Shown piece after piece: positions 23,656-34,870 of a stretch of 64,000 nt of DNA. Origin of the DNA: Phascolomyces articulosus (Eukaryota > Mucoromycota > Mucoromycetes > Mucorales > Lichtheimiaceae); NCBI GenBank assembly GCA_025677815.1, contig JAIXMP010000026.1:434001-498000 (forward strand), read 5' to 3'. The notes beneath the pieces are model-generated. The model was not told the origin of the DNA. It worked only from the letters and a program-made list of their open reading frames with translations, and did no database searches. Every line of letters starts with the position of its first letter. Position 1 is the first letter of the stretch. Both the position numbers and the translations under genes were made by a program.

Positions 23656-25979
23656 ATGTCTTCAAGTCCATCCCGACCAGAAGAATCACAATCGCAACAA
23701 GCACCACGATACTGGTGCTACACGTGTAACGCCGAAGTCCCCATTTACATGGCCCCAGACCCTACTTGTCAGCAATGCAATGAACAGTTTATTGAAGAAG
23801 TAAATAGATTAGATTGGAAAAAGAAAAGAATGGAGGGCAAAAGGAAGGGAAAAAAACCTTTTTTAAGATTTATTTTTTGCGATTATTAATTGATTTTTTT
23901 TGAACGGATTATGCTAGATTGACTCAGAAAACGATCCACGTACGTTTTTAGCGGGTGCACCTGCTGCGACTACAACAACAACAGTGGATGGAGACGAACA
24001 TACCGAGCGAACCGGAGGAGACCATCAACATCACCACCAAGCATTCATTCGTTATGAAACGGGGGATGAGGATGACATTTTCCAATTATTTGCACCCATG
24101 GGTGGTCGACCATTGAATACAGAAGGAGGATTAGGATCAGGAGGAATAGGTGGTGGTGATGAACAGGGAAATCCAAATCAACCTCCTCTTGCCAATATGA
24201 TTCAAAATTTATTAACGTCCATGCTGGGCCCTGCAGCGGAAGGTATGCAACGACCTGGTGCTGGTGGTAATACTACTGGTACTGATGGCGGTGATACAAC
24301 AACGACTTCTGGAGATCAACAACAACAGCGTTCAACACCATCAACGACAACCGAAGGAGGAGAGCAGCCACAATCACAACAACAACGATTACCACGACCT
24401 GTTGTATTTTATGGTAGCATGATGGATGGTAATATGCAATTTCGTCCAATGAATATACCTACCCAACAACAAAATACAGATGGAGAAGGAGGTGGTATGT
24501 ATGATGCATTTTGAACGACTAAAAGAGCAATGTATTTTTTGTTAAAATTGATGCATGGGTTTCTTTATTGGAATAATTTAATCATTTGTTTTATTATTAT
24601 TATTATTATTATTATTAGAAGACCAAGACGGACAAGGTGATGAAAATAGACCACCCAATAACTTTGCAAGGTAAAAAAAAATAGAAATAAAAGGAGAAAG
24701 AGGAAAAAAAGAAAAAGGGCTATTATTGTTTTTTTTTTCTTTTTTTTCTTTTTTTTTTTTTGGTATATGTCTAACATGAACCTATTTTTTCACATCCAAT
24801 GGACATACATCCATTGATTGATATTTAGTTTACTTCAATTACTGTCAACGTTAGTGGGTTCTAACATTGATGGAGGCTTTGTTGGTAATCCGGATGATTA
24901 TGTATTTTCACAAGGTGCATTAGACAACATCATTAGTCAGCTGATGGAGCAAACAAGTGGGTAAGGCGATCTATCTCATTATAAGAGTGAGAGAGAGTGT
25001 GTAAGAGGATGAAACAAATAATAATCATAACATGAATGATCTAATTGTATATATTTATAAAACGATCATGATGCTGATCAGGAGAAATGCACCACCACCT
25101 GCCCCAGAAACTGTCATTGATTCATTGCCAAAACGAAAATTAACTGATGAAGAAATCGGTAAATTAGTAAAACCCTTTGTTATTTATTTTGGAATCATCT
25201 AGAAAAAACAACTCTTTCCCCCCCCCCAAAAAAAAAATAGTGACTGACTGACTGACTGACTTGACATGAAATTATAGCTCAACAAACGGATTGTGCTGTA
25301 TGTAAAGATGAATTTGAAGGAACGGAGCAAGTCATTGAACTTCCATGTGCACACGTATTTCATGAAGATTGTATTAAACCATGGTTGAAAGTCAATGGAA
25401 CATGCCCTGTCTGGTAAGAAAATATTTGTAGATTGGGGGGATTATTTTTACATCAAGAGGTAGGATTTCTCATTCTTAAACGTATATAAAATATATATTA
25501 GTCGACACTCGGTGATAGGTGAAAAAGAAGAATCTTCCAACAATACGGATCGTGAAGAAAACAATGGATCTTCTTCATCTACACAACCATCTTCTTCTGA
25601 ACAATCCAGCACTACACAAGTACCTCCTCCATCTTCCACTTCTCCTGCAACAGCACAAAATAATAATAATAATCAACCCACCGATCCAACAGCCACTTTA
25701 TCTTCATTGCTTTTCGAAAATGCTCGACGAATGTATAATGATCGAACACCAGGAGCAGCTACATGGCATACAACCATTCCAGGTCCATTTACATGGGGTC
25801 CTGGAGGAAGAACCAATAACCCAACATCCACATCCTCATCCAATAATAATAATAATAATAATAACAGTGCAACGACCTCATCATCGACCACGAATAATAA
25901 TAATAGTAACAATAATACCCAACAATCTTCTGGAACTGATCCTAGTGAAACTGATCCCATGGACCTTGATTTGGATTAG
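23656..25979 (+). CDS. RING-H2 E3 ubiquitin ligase, RNF115/RNF126-like
   Basis: Seven exons: 23656-23799, 23918-24494, 24619-24670, 24829-24960, 25082-25158, 25278-25413, 25502-25979; all phases agree; 483 aa. The N-terminus has a zinc ribbon with Cys21, 24, 38 and 41, as in the BCA2/RNF115/RNF126 family, where it binds ubiquitinated cargo. A Gly/Gln-rich linker follows. A hydrophobic 'FSQGALDNIISQLMEQ' segment precedes the RING, as is typical of the family. The RING-H2 domain has C285, C288, C303, H305, H308, C311, C322 and C325, a complete C3H2C3 set, with P-W after it as usual in E2-binding RINGs. The C-terminal Ser/Asn-rich tail is unusually long. Human relatives act in endosomal sorting and quality control of mislocalised proteins. 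The start has no in-frame upstream ATG near it. Confidence 0.95.
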
Positions 25980-26219
25980 AGATATACAGATACATATATT
26001 CAAAAGAAAAAAAAACATATACACACTCATTTCATCTCTCACATACATTCACCATTCTATTATATAAAGGAGAAAATCTCTTCTCTCTCCCTTACCTTCC
26101 AATTTTCCTTCTTCTCCTTTACAAACACCTCCATCTCTTTCCCCGTGTATAATTCTCACAAATGCCCAAAAAAAAAAAGTAAAAGAAAAAATCATAATTT
26201 TTTTTCCAAGATATATTAT

Positions 26220-27268
26220 TTATGATGAATGTGGATGGGAATGAAGTTGGTATCGAGATTTTAGGGAATATGCCACCAGGGCTGTAGAAATGGAAAGAAT
26301 ACCAATGCATGTAATAATAGAATAGACACAACCATATTGGATTGTTTCGGATCCGTTCAATAAGGTCTATATAAAATAGTTGAGGAAAATTGTGTTGATG
26401 ATAAGAGATTGATTTACAAACGGACAAAAAAAAACAATTGTTTTTTTTGCATAAATTATAAACTTACAGCATAAGAAGCACCAAAATGAGACCCAATAAC
26501 CCAAATGACACGGGCTATACCCGATGGTTTACGAATATTTGAAAATCCTTCAAAAGCAACCATCATCCATACAATATGTAATAATGAAAAGAGGGAAGTG
26601 GTCACTGCCGATATGAAAAAAGTAGTTGCTTGTGGACAAGAAGGACACATGATAACTCCAGGTCCTATGGATTCTACTAATAAGGAGATGTAACTGACAA
26701 GTGTGGTTGTAAGAGCGTAACCATATCCAGTAACAAATGAAAATATCGATTGATTAAAAGGTGAATGTGGATTTGCTGATACGATATTAAGTCCTGCTTC
26801 TGAACGTCTATTTTTTTTTAAAAAAAAAAGTGATTTGTATCAGTTTTACTCTCCCCTTTTTTCCTTCATATTTTTTTTGACTGGGTACAACATAGAGAAA
26901 AGTAACAAGTCACCTTAACAACAAAAAGAAAAACCATCGAAATATTTCTTGCACAGTAATACTATAAGCAATACTTGCTGAATGAATCGTTTGTGCTGCT
27001 TTTGCAAAATACCAAATAACACTGGATATTAGTAATGCAATCAAACAGAAGAATGCACTACGTATGAAAAAAAAAAAAGTGACATTAGATTTATTCGATG
27101 ATGGAGATAAAAATCATGGTGACATTGAGGATAATAAAAAAAGTGAGGTTTTTACCTTGATACCATTAACAAGACATGTTGTGCATTTTGACCAATATAT
27201 AAAAAGAATATGGAAAGAATAGGACCATAAGCAACAAGTAGACAACCAAAAAAAGTGTATAGTGACAT
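26220..27268 (-). CDS. aph1: APH-1 family protein (gamma-secretase subunit homologue)
   Basis: Four exons: 27156-27268, 26914-27057, 26468-26807, 26220-26366; 247 aa, close to animal APH-1 (about 250-265). It begins MSLYTFFGCLLVAYGPIL, matching the family's N-terminal 'FFGC.F.A.GP' block. VQEIFRWFFFLLLRRSEAGL corresponds to the 'LQEVFRFAYYKLLKKADEGL' block. Two membrane histidines that the family needs appear at about H163 (LLHIVW) and H193 (VIGSHFGAS). A polytopic, seven-TM-like profile is evident. The canonical GxxxGxxxG of TM4 looks degenerate (G, then A, then T). APH-1 scaffolds presenilin complexes in animals and plants, while yeasts lack it. The stop is 241 bp from that of the convergent RING gene. 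Family assignment is from recognised sequence; activity is inference. Confidence 0.92.
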
Positions 27269-27370
27269 ATATAAATTATAAAAAATAAAACGAAAGCGGC
27301 ATTTGCCCTGAACCAAGAAATAAATTTATAAATTGTATATGGATGAGAGACTTTTTTATTAACTATTTTA

Positions 27371-28282
27371 TTAATCCTTATGAATTTGTCGTAACAAAGA
27401 AGCTGCTTGTTCTTCTATATCCTTATCCACATTCTCTGCTACCAGTACACCATCTTCTGTAAACCATGAAGCCACGTTCTTTTCCAATTTCGTCTTGGTG
27501 ATCTTGTGCAGTTTTTGATCTTGATATTGCATTTGAATGATATATGTAGGAGAATAACGTTTCATTTCACTTGAAATGGTCAAGATACCTTGTCGCTTTA
27601 TATCATATATCAATTGTAACATGAGTTTCTTTTTCCAAAAAAAAAAAAAGGATCTCCCCTCTCTTCTCCATTTAACCTTTACCTCACTTGTCTTTGAATC
27701 ATTTTTATATCCAACGAAAATTTCATTTTGTTCCACAAAAACGCTATAAGCCCATGAACATGCTTGTAAGATCCAAAATACAATCACAGAACATAACAAG
27801 ATGGGTTTTGCTTCTTGAAAGCTGGTATAATATTCAAATAAAAAGGCTCCTCCGGCAAGCACACAGGAAGAATAACCTAACAAGAGCTTGATATCTGTAT
27901 GGAGATGACCTTCGCTGTAACCACTTTTTTCACTTGCAAAATACTATTCTCATCCACACAAATATACATATACACGAATAAAAAGGTTAAATACGCGTCG
28001 TCGTTTGTCGTTCCCAATCTTTTTAGAGCATAAAGTACCTTGCGGACTTGGTCATCTACAGCATTCTTAACTTGTGTAGCATCAAACTTATTACTGATTT
28101 CAACGGGTTCTTCCACTTCCTGCGTCGTGTTGTCTTTATAAATGTAGCATTTAATATAAAAGATGAATAAATTACAATTTTTAATGTCTTGCTTTTTTTT
28201 TTCTTGTACACGTCGGCAAGTGGTATACTGATTGAATAACTGGTTGTTTTTATTAGGTACCTGCTTCTTTGGATTCAGCCAT
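27371..28282 (-). CDS. SPC2: Signal peptidase complex subunit 2 (SPC2/SPCS2)
   Basis: Four exons: 28261-28282, 28039-28133, 27683-27943, 27371-27628; 211 aa, the family's usual size. The N-terminal part has the 'NKFDATQVKNAVDDQVRK' block corresponding to the 'KWDGSAVKNSLDD' region of animal SPCS2, then 'TDIKLLLGYSSC', two closely spaced TM segments forming a hairpin, and a C-terminal cytosolic domain with 'KRQGILTISSEMKRYSPTYI', matching the family's 'DSLSSSLKRFDDKYTLKL' region. SPC2 is a non-catalytic ER subunit that couples the signal peptidase complex to the Sec61 translocon. The 3' exon uses an AAG acceptor. It is divergent from the small gene at 28620, and the APH-1 gene follows 102 bp downstream on the same strand. 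Confidence 0.93.
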
Positions 28283-28619
28283 CGCGTTTTTAATATATAA
28301 AAAAAAAGACCTTTATTGAATAAAATAAAGTGAGAATAAAGTAGAAGGAGAGTTTGGATAGTTAATATAAAAATAAAGTCAAAGAAGATTAAGTTCTACG
28401 TGGCAAAAAAAAAAGGAACTTGACATTTTACTTTTTTTTGTATGCTTGGGTTATAATTGGTATAAAAAAAACCAAGTCGAATTTAAGTGCGGAAGGTGGA
28501 GCCAATACTATTTGCAGGAAAAACTACGTCATTGAATGAAATAACACATCTCTCTTTATCAACATCCTCATGTGCCTGATACGTAGCGCGCTTGTTATAA
28601 AATATTTTTTTTCAATATC
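28283..28619. promoter_or_regulatory. Candidate bidirectional promoter
   Basis: 337 bp separate the start codons of the divergent SPC2 gene (28282, minus) and the small gene at 28620 (plus). The spacer has an AT-rich core and a TATAAAA-like box about 30 bp before the plus-strand ATG. Shared regulation is inferred from layout only. Confidence 0.35.
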
Positions 28620-28847
28620 ATGGCCACCGCATCTGATGACCTTGGGTATCTCATCCGTGTTCTTCCAAACTACACAACACTTGTAGTGGAAGAAGTGCTT
28701 AATAGCAATGCTGCCTTTGAAGAATGGGTGAAGGAGTACCCACGTCCCCATGCCAACTTCATCACCAACCACTCTTATATTCCAGATCCCAAGGCATCAG
28801 ATGTACCTGCAACCACTGGTCGTCCAAAAACTGTTAATTATAGATAA
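28620..28847 (+). CDS. Conserved-looking small protein of unknown function, 75 aa
   Basis: One exon beginning ATGGCC in a good context (CAATATCATGG) and ending in TAA. The protein has no signal peptide or TM. It has a hydrophobic-acidic N-terminal half (DDLGYLIRVLPNYTTLVVEE) followed by a charged, proline-bearing C-terminal half ending in a basic tail. Codon usage and amino-acid balance are clearly better than in surrounding frames. I recognise no family. Its position head-to-head with a housekeeping ER gene and a TATA-like element upstream support a real gene. Confidence 0.55.
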   Translation: MATASDDLGYLIRVLPNYTTLVVEEVLNSNAAFEEWVKEYPRPHANFITNHSYIPDPKASDVPATTGRPKTVNYR

Positions 28848-28962
28848 TGTTACTTTTTATTGCAATTATTCACGAAAAGCATCTACTTGTTCTAATTCAC
28901 CTACACTTACAGCCCACCACTTAATAAATAAATAAAAAACGAACTGGAAAATCATATATTAA

Positions 28963-29340
28963 ATGCAACTGTGCTGCTAAATATGATGTTCAATACTTGA
29001 TAATTGACAAATTCAAAGGCAAATATCATTGGCAACATATAGATCATGACTCCACCTAAATATTTGATGCAGTACGATAACAACTTCCACTTGAAATTCG
29101 TGAATGGATTAAAAAGCACGTTGAAAACGGGTTGGATTATGAAAAATTCAAGACTATCTACGACATACTGATGAACAACTTACGAATGTTGAGGAAGATA
29201 TCTGACCATTGCCAAACGCTCTACTCATTATACCTCCTCATGTAATCAACATCATCGCCAATGAGCGGCCAAGAAGATTAGCTAAAGAAAATCCCATCTA
29301 CAAAACTAATGTTTGTTTATAGCTTGAAGAATTGAAGAAA
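28963..29340 (+). pseudogene. N-terminal fragment of a MULE-like transposase gene
   Basis: Broken frames encode a 'CAAKYDVQYLIIDKFKGKYH' piece with a following H-x-x-H (zinc-binding-like) stretch and 'LPLEIREWIKKHVENGLDYEKF'. This is the same family region seen in the minus-strand gene at 46820-48791 (cysteine/histidine cluster, then a W-I-x(n)-L segment). Stops at about 29058 and 29080 and the absence of the DDE part show that it is a truncated relic. Confidence 0.5.
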
Positions 29341-29799
29341 AATGGTTATCATAGAATCATAGATTCCATCAGGTTCAGGTGTAACAAGTTTTTTATATAA
29401 ACTTTTGCCAGGTCTTCATGCGTCTATTTATTTTAACCTCATCCTGTAGATGCATGGAAATTACCTTTATAAGCTAAAAAAAAACCTAGAAAGCCCTGAA
29501 ACACCTTTCTCTTTTTCTTGGTTTCCCGACGTAAACTTCAGAAAATGGGATTCCTGGTGCAAGATGTCAAAAATTTAAAGTGATAAGGAGGCAGGAGTTG
29601 CTAGAGGAACAGTAACAACAACAAAACAACATCTAGTTTAATTAATTCTTACTCTGATACATATGCTTGTCTATTATATTACTATTTTCAGATCTAATAT
29701 CAAGGTATGATAAATAATGAGAATAATTTTATGGTTCTTGGCTTTTTTTTAAAAAAAAACACAATTATAACTGCTTTTTTATACATACAAAATAAAACA

Positions 29800-30717
29800 C
29801 TACAAATTGTAATGTAACACATCTTCTCGTAACTCTTGTATGAGATTATCAAAATTTTCATCATGGTTTACATTTTTTTAAAAAAAAAGAATATAATCGC
29901 CTTGTTTATGAGTACAATAATGAACAAAGTCAGAAGTGACTGAAATATGACTTACCCATATGCGCAAGTTTATTCATATATATTTGTTATATATGTTAAA
30001 TTATAAATAAACAACCAAAAACAATTAACAATATAACCACATCTATTATATAAAAAATGAGAACAAGTGTTTTTACTCATGTAAAAAAATAGTTTCGAGA
30101 ATCTCATCAAAACCTCGAAAACAAAGCAAAGTTATAATGATGGCAGAGGCGGATTCTAATCCTCTGTCCGGGATTTATAATCATTCCTAACTAGAAATAA
30201 ACATTGTTTATTGTTTAAGATTGTATATATCTAATTCTTTTTTTTTTTTACCTTGATACGATGCATTATAGGGATGAAGTTCTTCCAAACTACCAACTCT
30301 TCACCTTCTCTCCGTCATTATCCGTTCTTCTATCTTTAAAATATCCAATGAATTATATATCATTAAGAAGCAACAGCCCTTAATAATACCATTGCTTGAT
30401 CAGCATTTGATAACTCTTTAATCACAACAAGATTTCCAATAGGATTCACATTCATTTTTTTAGGTATTAGAAGTAATAATAAAAGAAGTTAAAAATTAAT
30501 GTTGTTTCCGTTCATTACAAAGATATTAAAACGCTAATGTCTTTATATGACAACATAATAATCTCCTCCGGTCTTAATTCCTGTTTGTCATATACCAACT
30601 GTCTGTAGTTACATTGACTATATACATAACTTTTGTTACAACCAGGCAGAGGAGGTAGTTATAGGTAGCATTACAAACAGTGCCTAATTCTTTGATTTCC
30701 TTTTGATTTTGTGACAT
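29800..30717 (-). pseudogene. Decayed WLM-domain (Wss1-type) metalloprotease gene
   Basis: Four fragments line up in order on the minus strand. The first is an N-terminal region from ATG 30717, with ubiquitin-like pieces near 30560-30600. Next comes 'MNVNPIGNLVVIKELSNADQ' at 30455, followed by a 'RRRVGSLEELHP'-type region before 30250. The third has 'GQRIRIRLCHHYNFALF' and then H-E-stop-K-H at 30067-30081, where the family has the zinc HExxH. The last is 'NHDENFDNLIQELREDVL' ending at 29800, which corresponds to the family's third zinc ligand region (H-G-x-x-H-x-x-x-F). WLM proteases cleave DNA-protein crosslinks and SUMO-modified proteins. The stop inside HExxH and several frame changes make this non-functional. 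Confidence 0.65.
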
Positions 30718-31189
30718 AGTTACATAATATTTGTTTTTCAATGGTGTAAAAAAAACTGAATAAATAAGTCAGATATTACAGTGGCCATCAATTGTCATAA
30801 AGAAAATACTCAATGTAATAGTAATGGTTTATATTATTTTAACCAAGAGAATACTTCATATAAAAAGTAAAATGAATTCGATTATAGAAAACGTGCGTGA
30901 CAATTATAATCAGAATTTCAGGAATTGAGAGATGTAAAGGTCACTATACAGCTGTTTGTCTTAATTATATAAATAAATTTTTCTGGATCTTTTTCCACAA
31001 TTATTATTCAATATATATACCAAACTTAGTGATGGAGTCAAATCACCTTTTTTTAAATAAAAAGATAAAGGCTGAGAATTTCTTTTTTGAACCTTCTCTT
31101 TTCACTATATTTTATGTCGATCTTGAATATCTTACTGGACTGAGGAAGAAAACTACGCACTTGTGGAGATAAAAACAAAATACCCACAT

Positions 31190-31560
31190 GCTGCTTGGTC
31201 ATATATTGCAAAGCTTTGAAACATCGACACATCACTGAAAGTGAATGCTATCAGCATTATAGCCTCTTTTTTCAAGTAAGTGTACAGTGAATCAATATTG
31301 TATCATTATCATTATTAAAAATATGCCGTTATTAATATTAAAGATAATATATCATGCTTTTATTTTTTTAGAGACGATTAAGTTGTACGCGGACACAAAG
31401 ACGTCATTTAGCGAAATTATATTTCAAGAAACCTCGACCAAGCTAGGAAATCATTAGAAAAGTAAATCACACACCACAACAATGTCAAGAACTATTCAAT
31501 ACTCATTCGTCTTATAAAGAAATATTACGTGGGAAATGTGAGGCTCTCTTACCACGATGA
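31190..31560 (+). pseudogene. Relic of a spliced gene of unknown family
   Basis: An exon-like stretch rich in His/Cys/Tyr (KHRHITESECYQHYSLFFQ) ends at a GTAAGT (31276). An AG at about 31371 leads to a second piece rich in Arg/His (RRLSCTRTQRRHLAKLYFKK) with one in-frame TAG, then 'TPQQCQELFNTHSSYKEILR' and a stop. Balanced composition and intact splice signals mark former coding sequence. I do not recognise the family. Confidence 0.4.
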
Positions 31561-31790
31561 AAATGTAACTTTTTTTTATCTACCTTGAACAATTTTGATA
31601 CTTCTGTTTTTGAATAAAGATTTTTTCGTATTCGTATAGGATTCAATTTTTTTGGATAAGGGAGAAGGATGAGGAGAATATCAAATGTAATAGTTGATTC
31701 GATGTTACTGAATTTCCACCACCTCGTTACTATAATTGATCGTAGTAGAATAATTGCTGTTTATATATTATAAGTGCGTTTGTTTCGAAA

Positions 31791-33147
31791 AAGGAAACCC
31801 ATCATTGTTTATGCATCAACATTCTATAATAGACGTTAAAAGAGCAATTCTGCAGGTTTACGTAAAATGCTAGATCCGTTTTTATTTTTCACCCCATGAC
31901 TCGGAACTTGCCATCCGAAAAAAAAAAAATTGATGCATAAAAATCCTTTTTTTTATAATAAATATGAAGATCTCTTTCTTTTCTATTATATAAACCATGT
32001 GAGTTTTTTTTTCGGATTCAAAATATGAAAGTGTATATAACGTTATAAGAGCAAAGAATGTTGTTGTTGTTTTTTTTTGTCTCAGAAACACGTGAAATGA
32101 TTCTACTGCAACAAAAAAAAAGGGACACTTATACAATATGGTGATGAATGCTTATTGGATAAGGTGTAATCAAATAAACATATAAAAATACGAAATATGA
32201 GCCATCATCATGTTTTTCCTTTTCTTTCTCTTTTTTCTTTTCCCTTTAGTTTCTATTATGCGCATAACAATTTCAATACTACTACTGCTACTACATGTCT
32301 TTTCCAATCCTCATTTTCACTCACTCAAGGATCATCCGACTTCAGTTCTGTCTTGTCTTTGGGTATGTTATGTATTCAAAAAGTGGTTGACATGGTGTCT
32401 TTGGGGTAAGTGTTGAGCTCATTTTGAAAGCCATGATACGTGGGAGATTGTCAATTGTCAACGTACCACATTTTTGAACCAGGCGTATTTCTTTTCTTTG
32501 CCATTTTGGCTGGTCATTTCAAAATAAAATGCCATTGAGTTCCCTTCCCCATCCACTACTACTTATATGTAACTTTATTCTCTCTGATGTAAATATGGTT
32601 CATGCTTTTCTATTTGTAATTTAGTTAGAATTTTGTAAACAATAGTATTAGTAGCTAGTAGTAGAAATAATAATAGTAGCACTAGTAGTAGTAATGGTAG
32701 TATAGTATAGTATAGTATAGTATAGTATAGTATAGTATAGTATAGTATAGTATAGTATAGTATAGTATAATATTAGATTAGAGTATCTCATCCGATTCCT
32801 TATTCCTCCTCTCCTCGCTCTTAAGATAGTTGTTAAATAGGATAATACCTCTTCTTCCACCAAGGATGGTTCCTTTTTCTCCACCATGGAAATTCAGTTT
32901 TAGTAGTCGGGCTGTTTGCTTTATATTGTGAAGAAACTCAAACTCAATTGAACGTATGATGATACTTTGCTTATCTGATGTTCAATTCCTTTTTTTATAT
33001 ATTGTTCCTTTATGATTCAGTATTCTTTAATCAGGTTGTTATGCATTTGTATTATATCTTTATACAAAAACATGCGTAGCAATTCGACCAATTCAACAAG
33101 AAAATGATTTTAAAAAAAAAACTTTACATCATCATCATACTTGTTAT
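31791..33147. repeat. Segmental duplication, copy B
   Basis: Partner of 5001-6297, same orientation, 26.8 kb away. It has 14 AGTAT units (32699-32768) against 8 in copy A, a 20-25-bp insertion near 31930, and a few substitutions near the right end. A third, strongly diverged copy of the central part follows almost at once at 33490-33730. That suggests this locus is the older site and copy A is a later transposition or ectopic duplication. The overlapping ORFs at 32197-32416 are unchanged relative to copy A. Confidence 0.92.
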
Positions 33148-33489
33148 ACTGTTGCCATTGGTTTTCATACCCCCTCCCGTATATATTTGGCCCGTTCGAT
33201 GGATTGGATATTTACATATGTACACAAATAAATAAGGACGTGGTCTTTTCTTTTCTTTCCTTTTGCATTTTTTTGACCGCATGAAAAAAATGCTGCTGTC
33301 TATTTTTTCTATTTTCCTCTCATCTTCCCGTACGTCATCCACACTTTCTTCTATATCTACCCTAGCTGTTATATATAATTGTGTGTGTGTGTGTGTGTGT
33401 GTGTTTGTGTTTGTTTGTTTGTTTTTTTTTTTTTTGGAATATCAAGGTGTAAGCAAATATTAGTGTTTCAAGAAAGATCCATTATAATA

Positions 33490-33730
33490 CAGTATGATGA
33501 TGATGAATGCTTATTGGATTGATCAAATGGGCGAGTAACTATTATATTAATATAGAAAATCATGGCAACATAATTTTTTTCTTTCTCTTTTCCATATATC
33601 ATTAGTTTCTGATATTACTTCTGCTACTACAACACTTCTTTTCGTTTTTGACTGCTTCTATTCCCTCCTTCTCCCTCCCTCAAGGTTCATCCAATGTCAG
33701 TCCTATCCTGCTGGCTGTCTAATTGATGAA
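33490..33730. repeat. Ancient degenerate third copy of the duplicated segment
   Basis: Aligns with 5330-5560 and 32140-32360: shared 'gatgaatgcttattgga', a pyrimidine tract, 'gctactac', a 'ctcaagg(a/t)tcatcc' core and flanking spacing, but with many substitutions and small indels. The reading frames of the young copies end early here. It lies tandemly about 350 bp after copy B. Confidence 0.65.
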
Positions 33731-33972
33731 GCTGTACCATCTACTTCTAATGCTCCAATTCATTTTTTTAATAAATCTGTGATATATAATAACTAAATTT
33801 AAACAAATGATGATGATTAATACTATGTGCTTTTGGTACTTGATTTTCCTTTTTATCATAGTGCTAGCATCAGGCCATCGTGATGAAAAAATTCAAATAA
33901 AAACTTTGTGTAACTGATAAATTTTATACAATTACTTGGTTTTTTATTCGTATATTTATTAATACACTACAT

Positions 33973-34183
33973 GAAAGAAACTGGTTCAATCTTGTTCAGT
34001 CTGGTAAGTTTTAATAAAGTTGTCCAACCAGACATCTGTTTTACTAAATTTAGTCAGTTACCAGTTTAAAAAATGATTATATGTACATCTAGTAACTGGT
34101 TGTTGACTTGATAATAAAATGTCTGCTTTTTAAACGCCTTTATTAAAATCACCAGACTGCTTAAGGTTAAACCAGTTTCTTTC
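33973..34183. mobile_element. 211-bp foldback / MITE-like element
   Basis: The two ends are about 47-bp imperfect inverted repeats starting GAAAGAAACTGGTT (33973) and ending AACCAGTTTCTTTC (34183). Further inner segments (CAGACAT...AACCAGTTAC) also pair, so most of the element folds back on itself. The pairing extends a few bases outside the stated ends (CTAC / GTAG). There is no coding capacity, and target duplication was not resolved. Confidence 0.75.
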
Positions 34184-34533
34184 CCGTAGCGATATATAGT
34201 AACAATATAGAAAATGATATAAATGCCATAAAACTCATCCCGTGTCAAACATCATACAATTGTTATGCTGTTGTTGTTGTTGTTGTTGATCTTTATATTA
34301 TTATATATTTCATGCTCTACGTTGGGTATTACAATTAACAGCCAAAAAAAAAAAAAAAAAAGAGTGAGAGAGAAAATAAAGTTTTGACTATGTTATATGC
34401 TTATTCCATTTCTAAAAAAAAAATGATTATAATGATAATTACTATTTGAACGAAAAAAAAATGGGCAAAAGAAGTATTTTACTTCTAATTATAACATATA
34501 CTATAGAGGTAAGTGTTATGATGGTTGGTATTA

Positions 34534-34870
34534 TTAAAGATTCGTAAGGAATGAAAAATAAGAGCCTCTAAACATTTGAATATTACGCAAAATCCGTTCA
34601 AAAATTTCATTTTGCCCAGTTTGATATTCTCTTGTTGCAGGTTCCATAGGGATAAAGAAACCATCCTCACGTTGAAATTGTGTACACAGTTGAGTTGTTA
34701 CAAACTGGCGATAATATGGGCGCAATGTATGTTGCATATACACATAAAAGCCATTATAACCATCGACACCACCCATCATGGAAAATCTACGAACCCATGT
34801 TGTTGTTGTCGTTCCATTCCAGGTAGTTCAAAATAAAGAGCGTCTCGAATAATGACTTGGAGAAATCAAT
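34534..34870 (-). pseudogene. C-terminal fragment of the F-box/zinc protein family
   Basis: About 110 codons match the last 110 residues of the intact gene at 36211-38310: a 'DALYFELPGME' piece, then 'LRPYYRQFVTTQLCTQFQRE', 'DGFFIPMEPA' and an Arg/Ile-rich end. There is a frame change near 34790 and no N-terminal part. It sits about 1.4 kb downstream of the intact copy in the same orientation, as a remnant of a tandem array. Confidence 0.75.

Noticed and set aside
25519..26067. 182-codon ORF overlapping the RING gene tail
   Set aside because: It is a shifted-frame shadow of the Ser/Asn-rich last exon of the RING gene.
30141..30170. tRNA-like palindrome (CAGAGGCGGATT...AATCCTCTG)
   Set aside because: The loop is too short for a tRNA arm and no A/B box set was found; the bases fall within the GQRIRIRL segment of the WLM relic.
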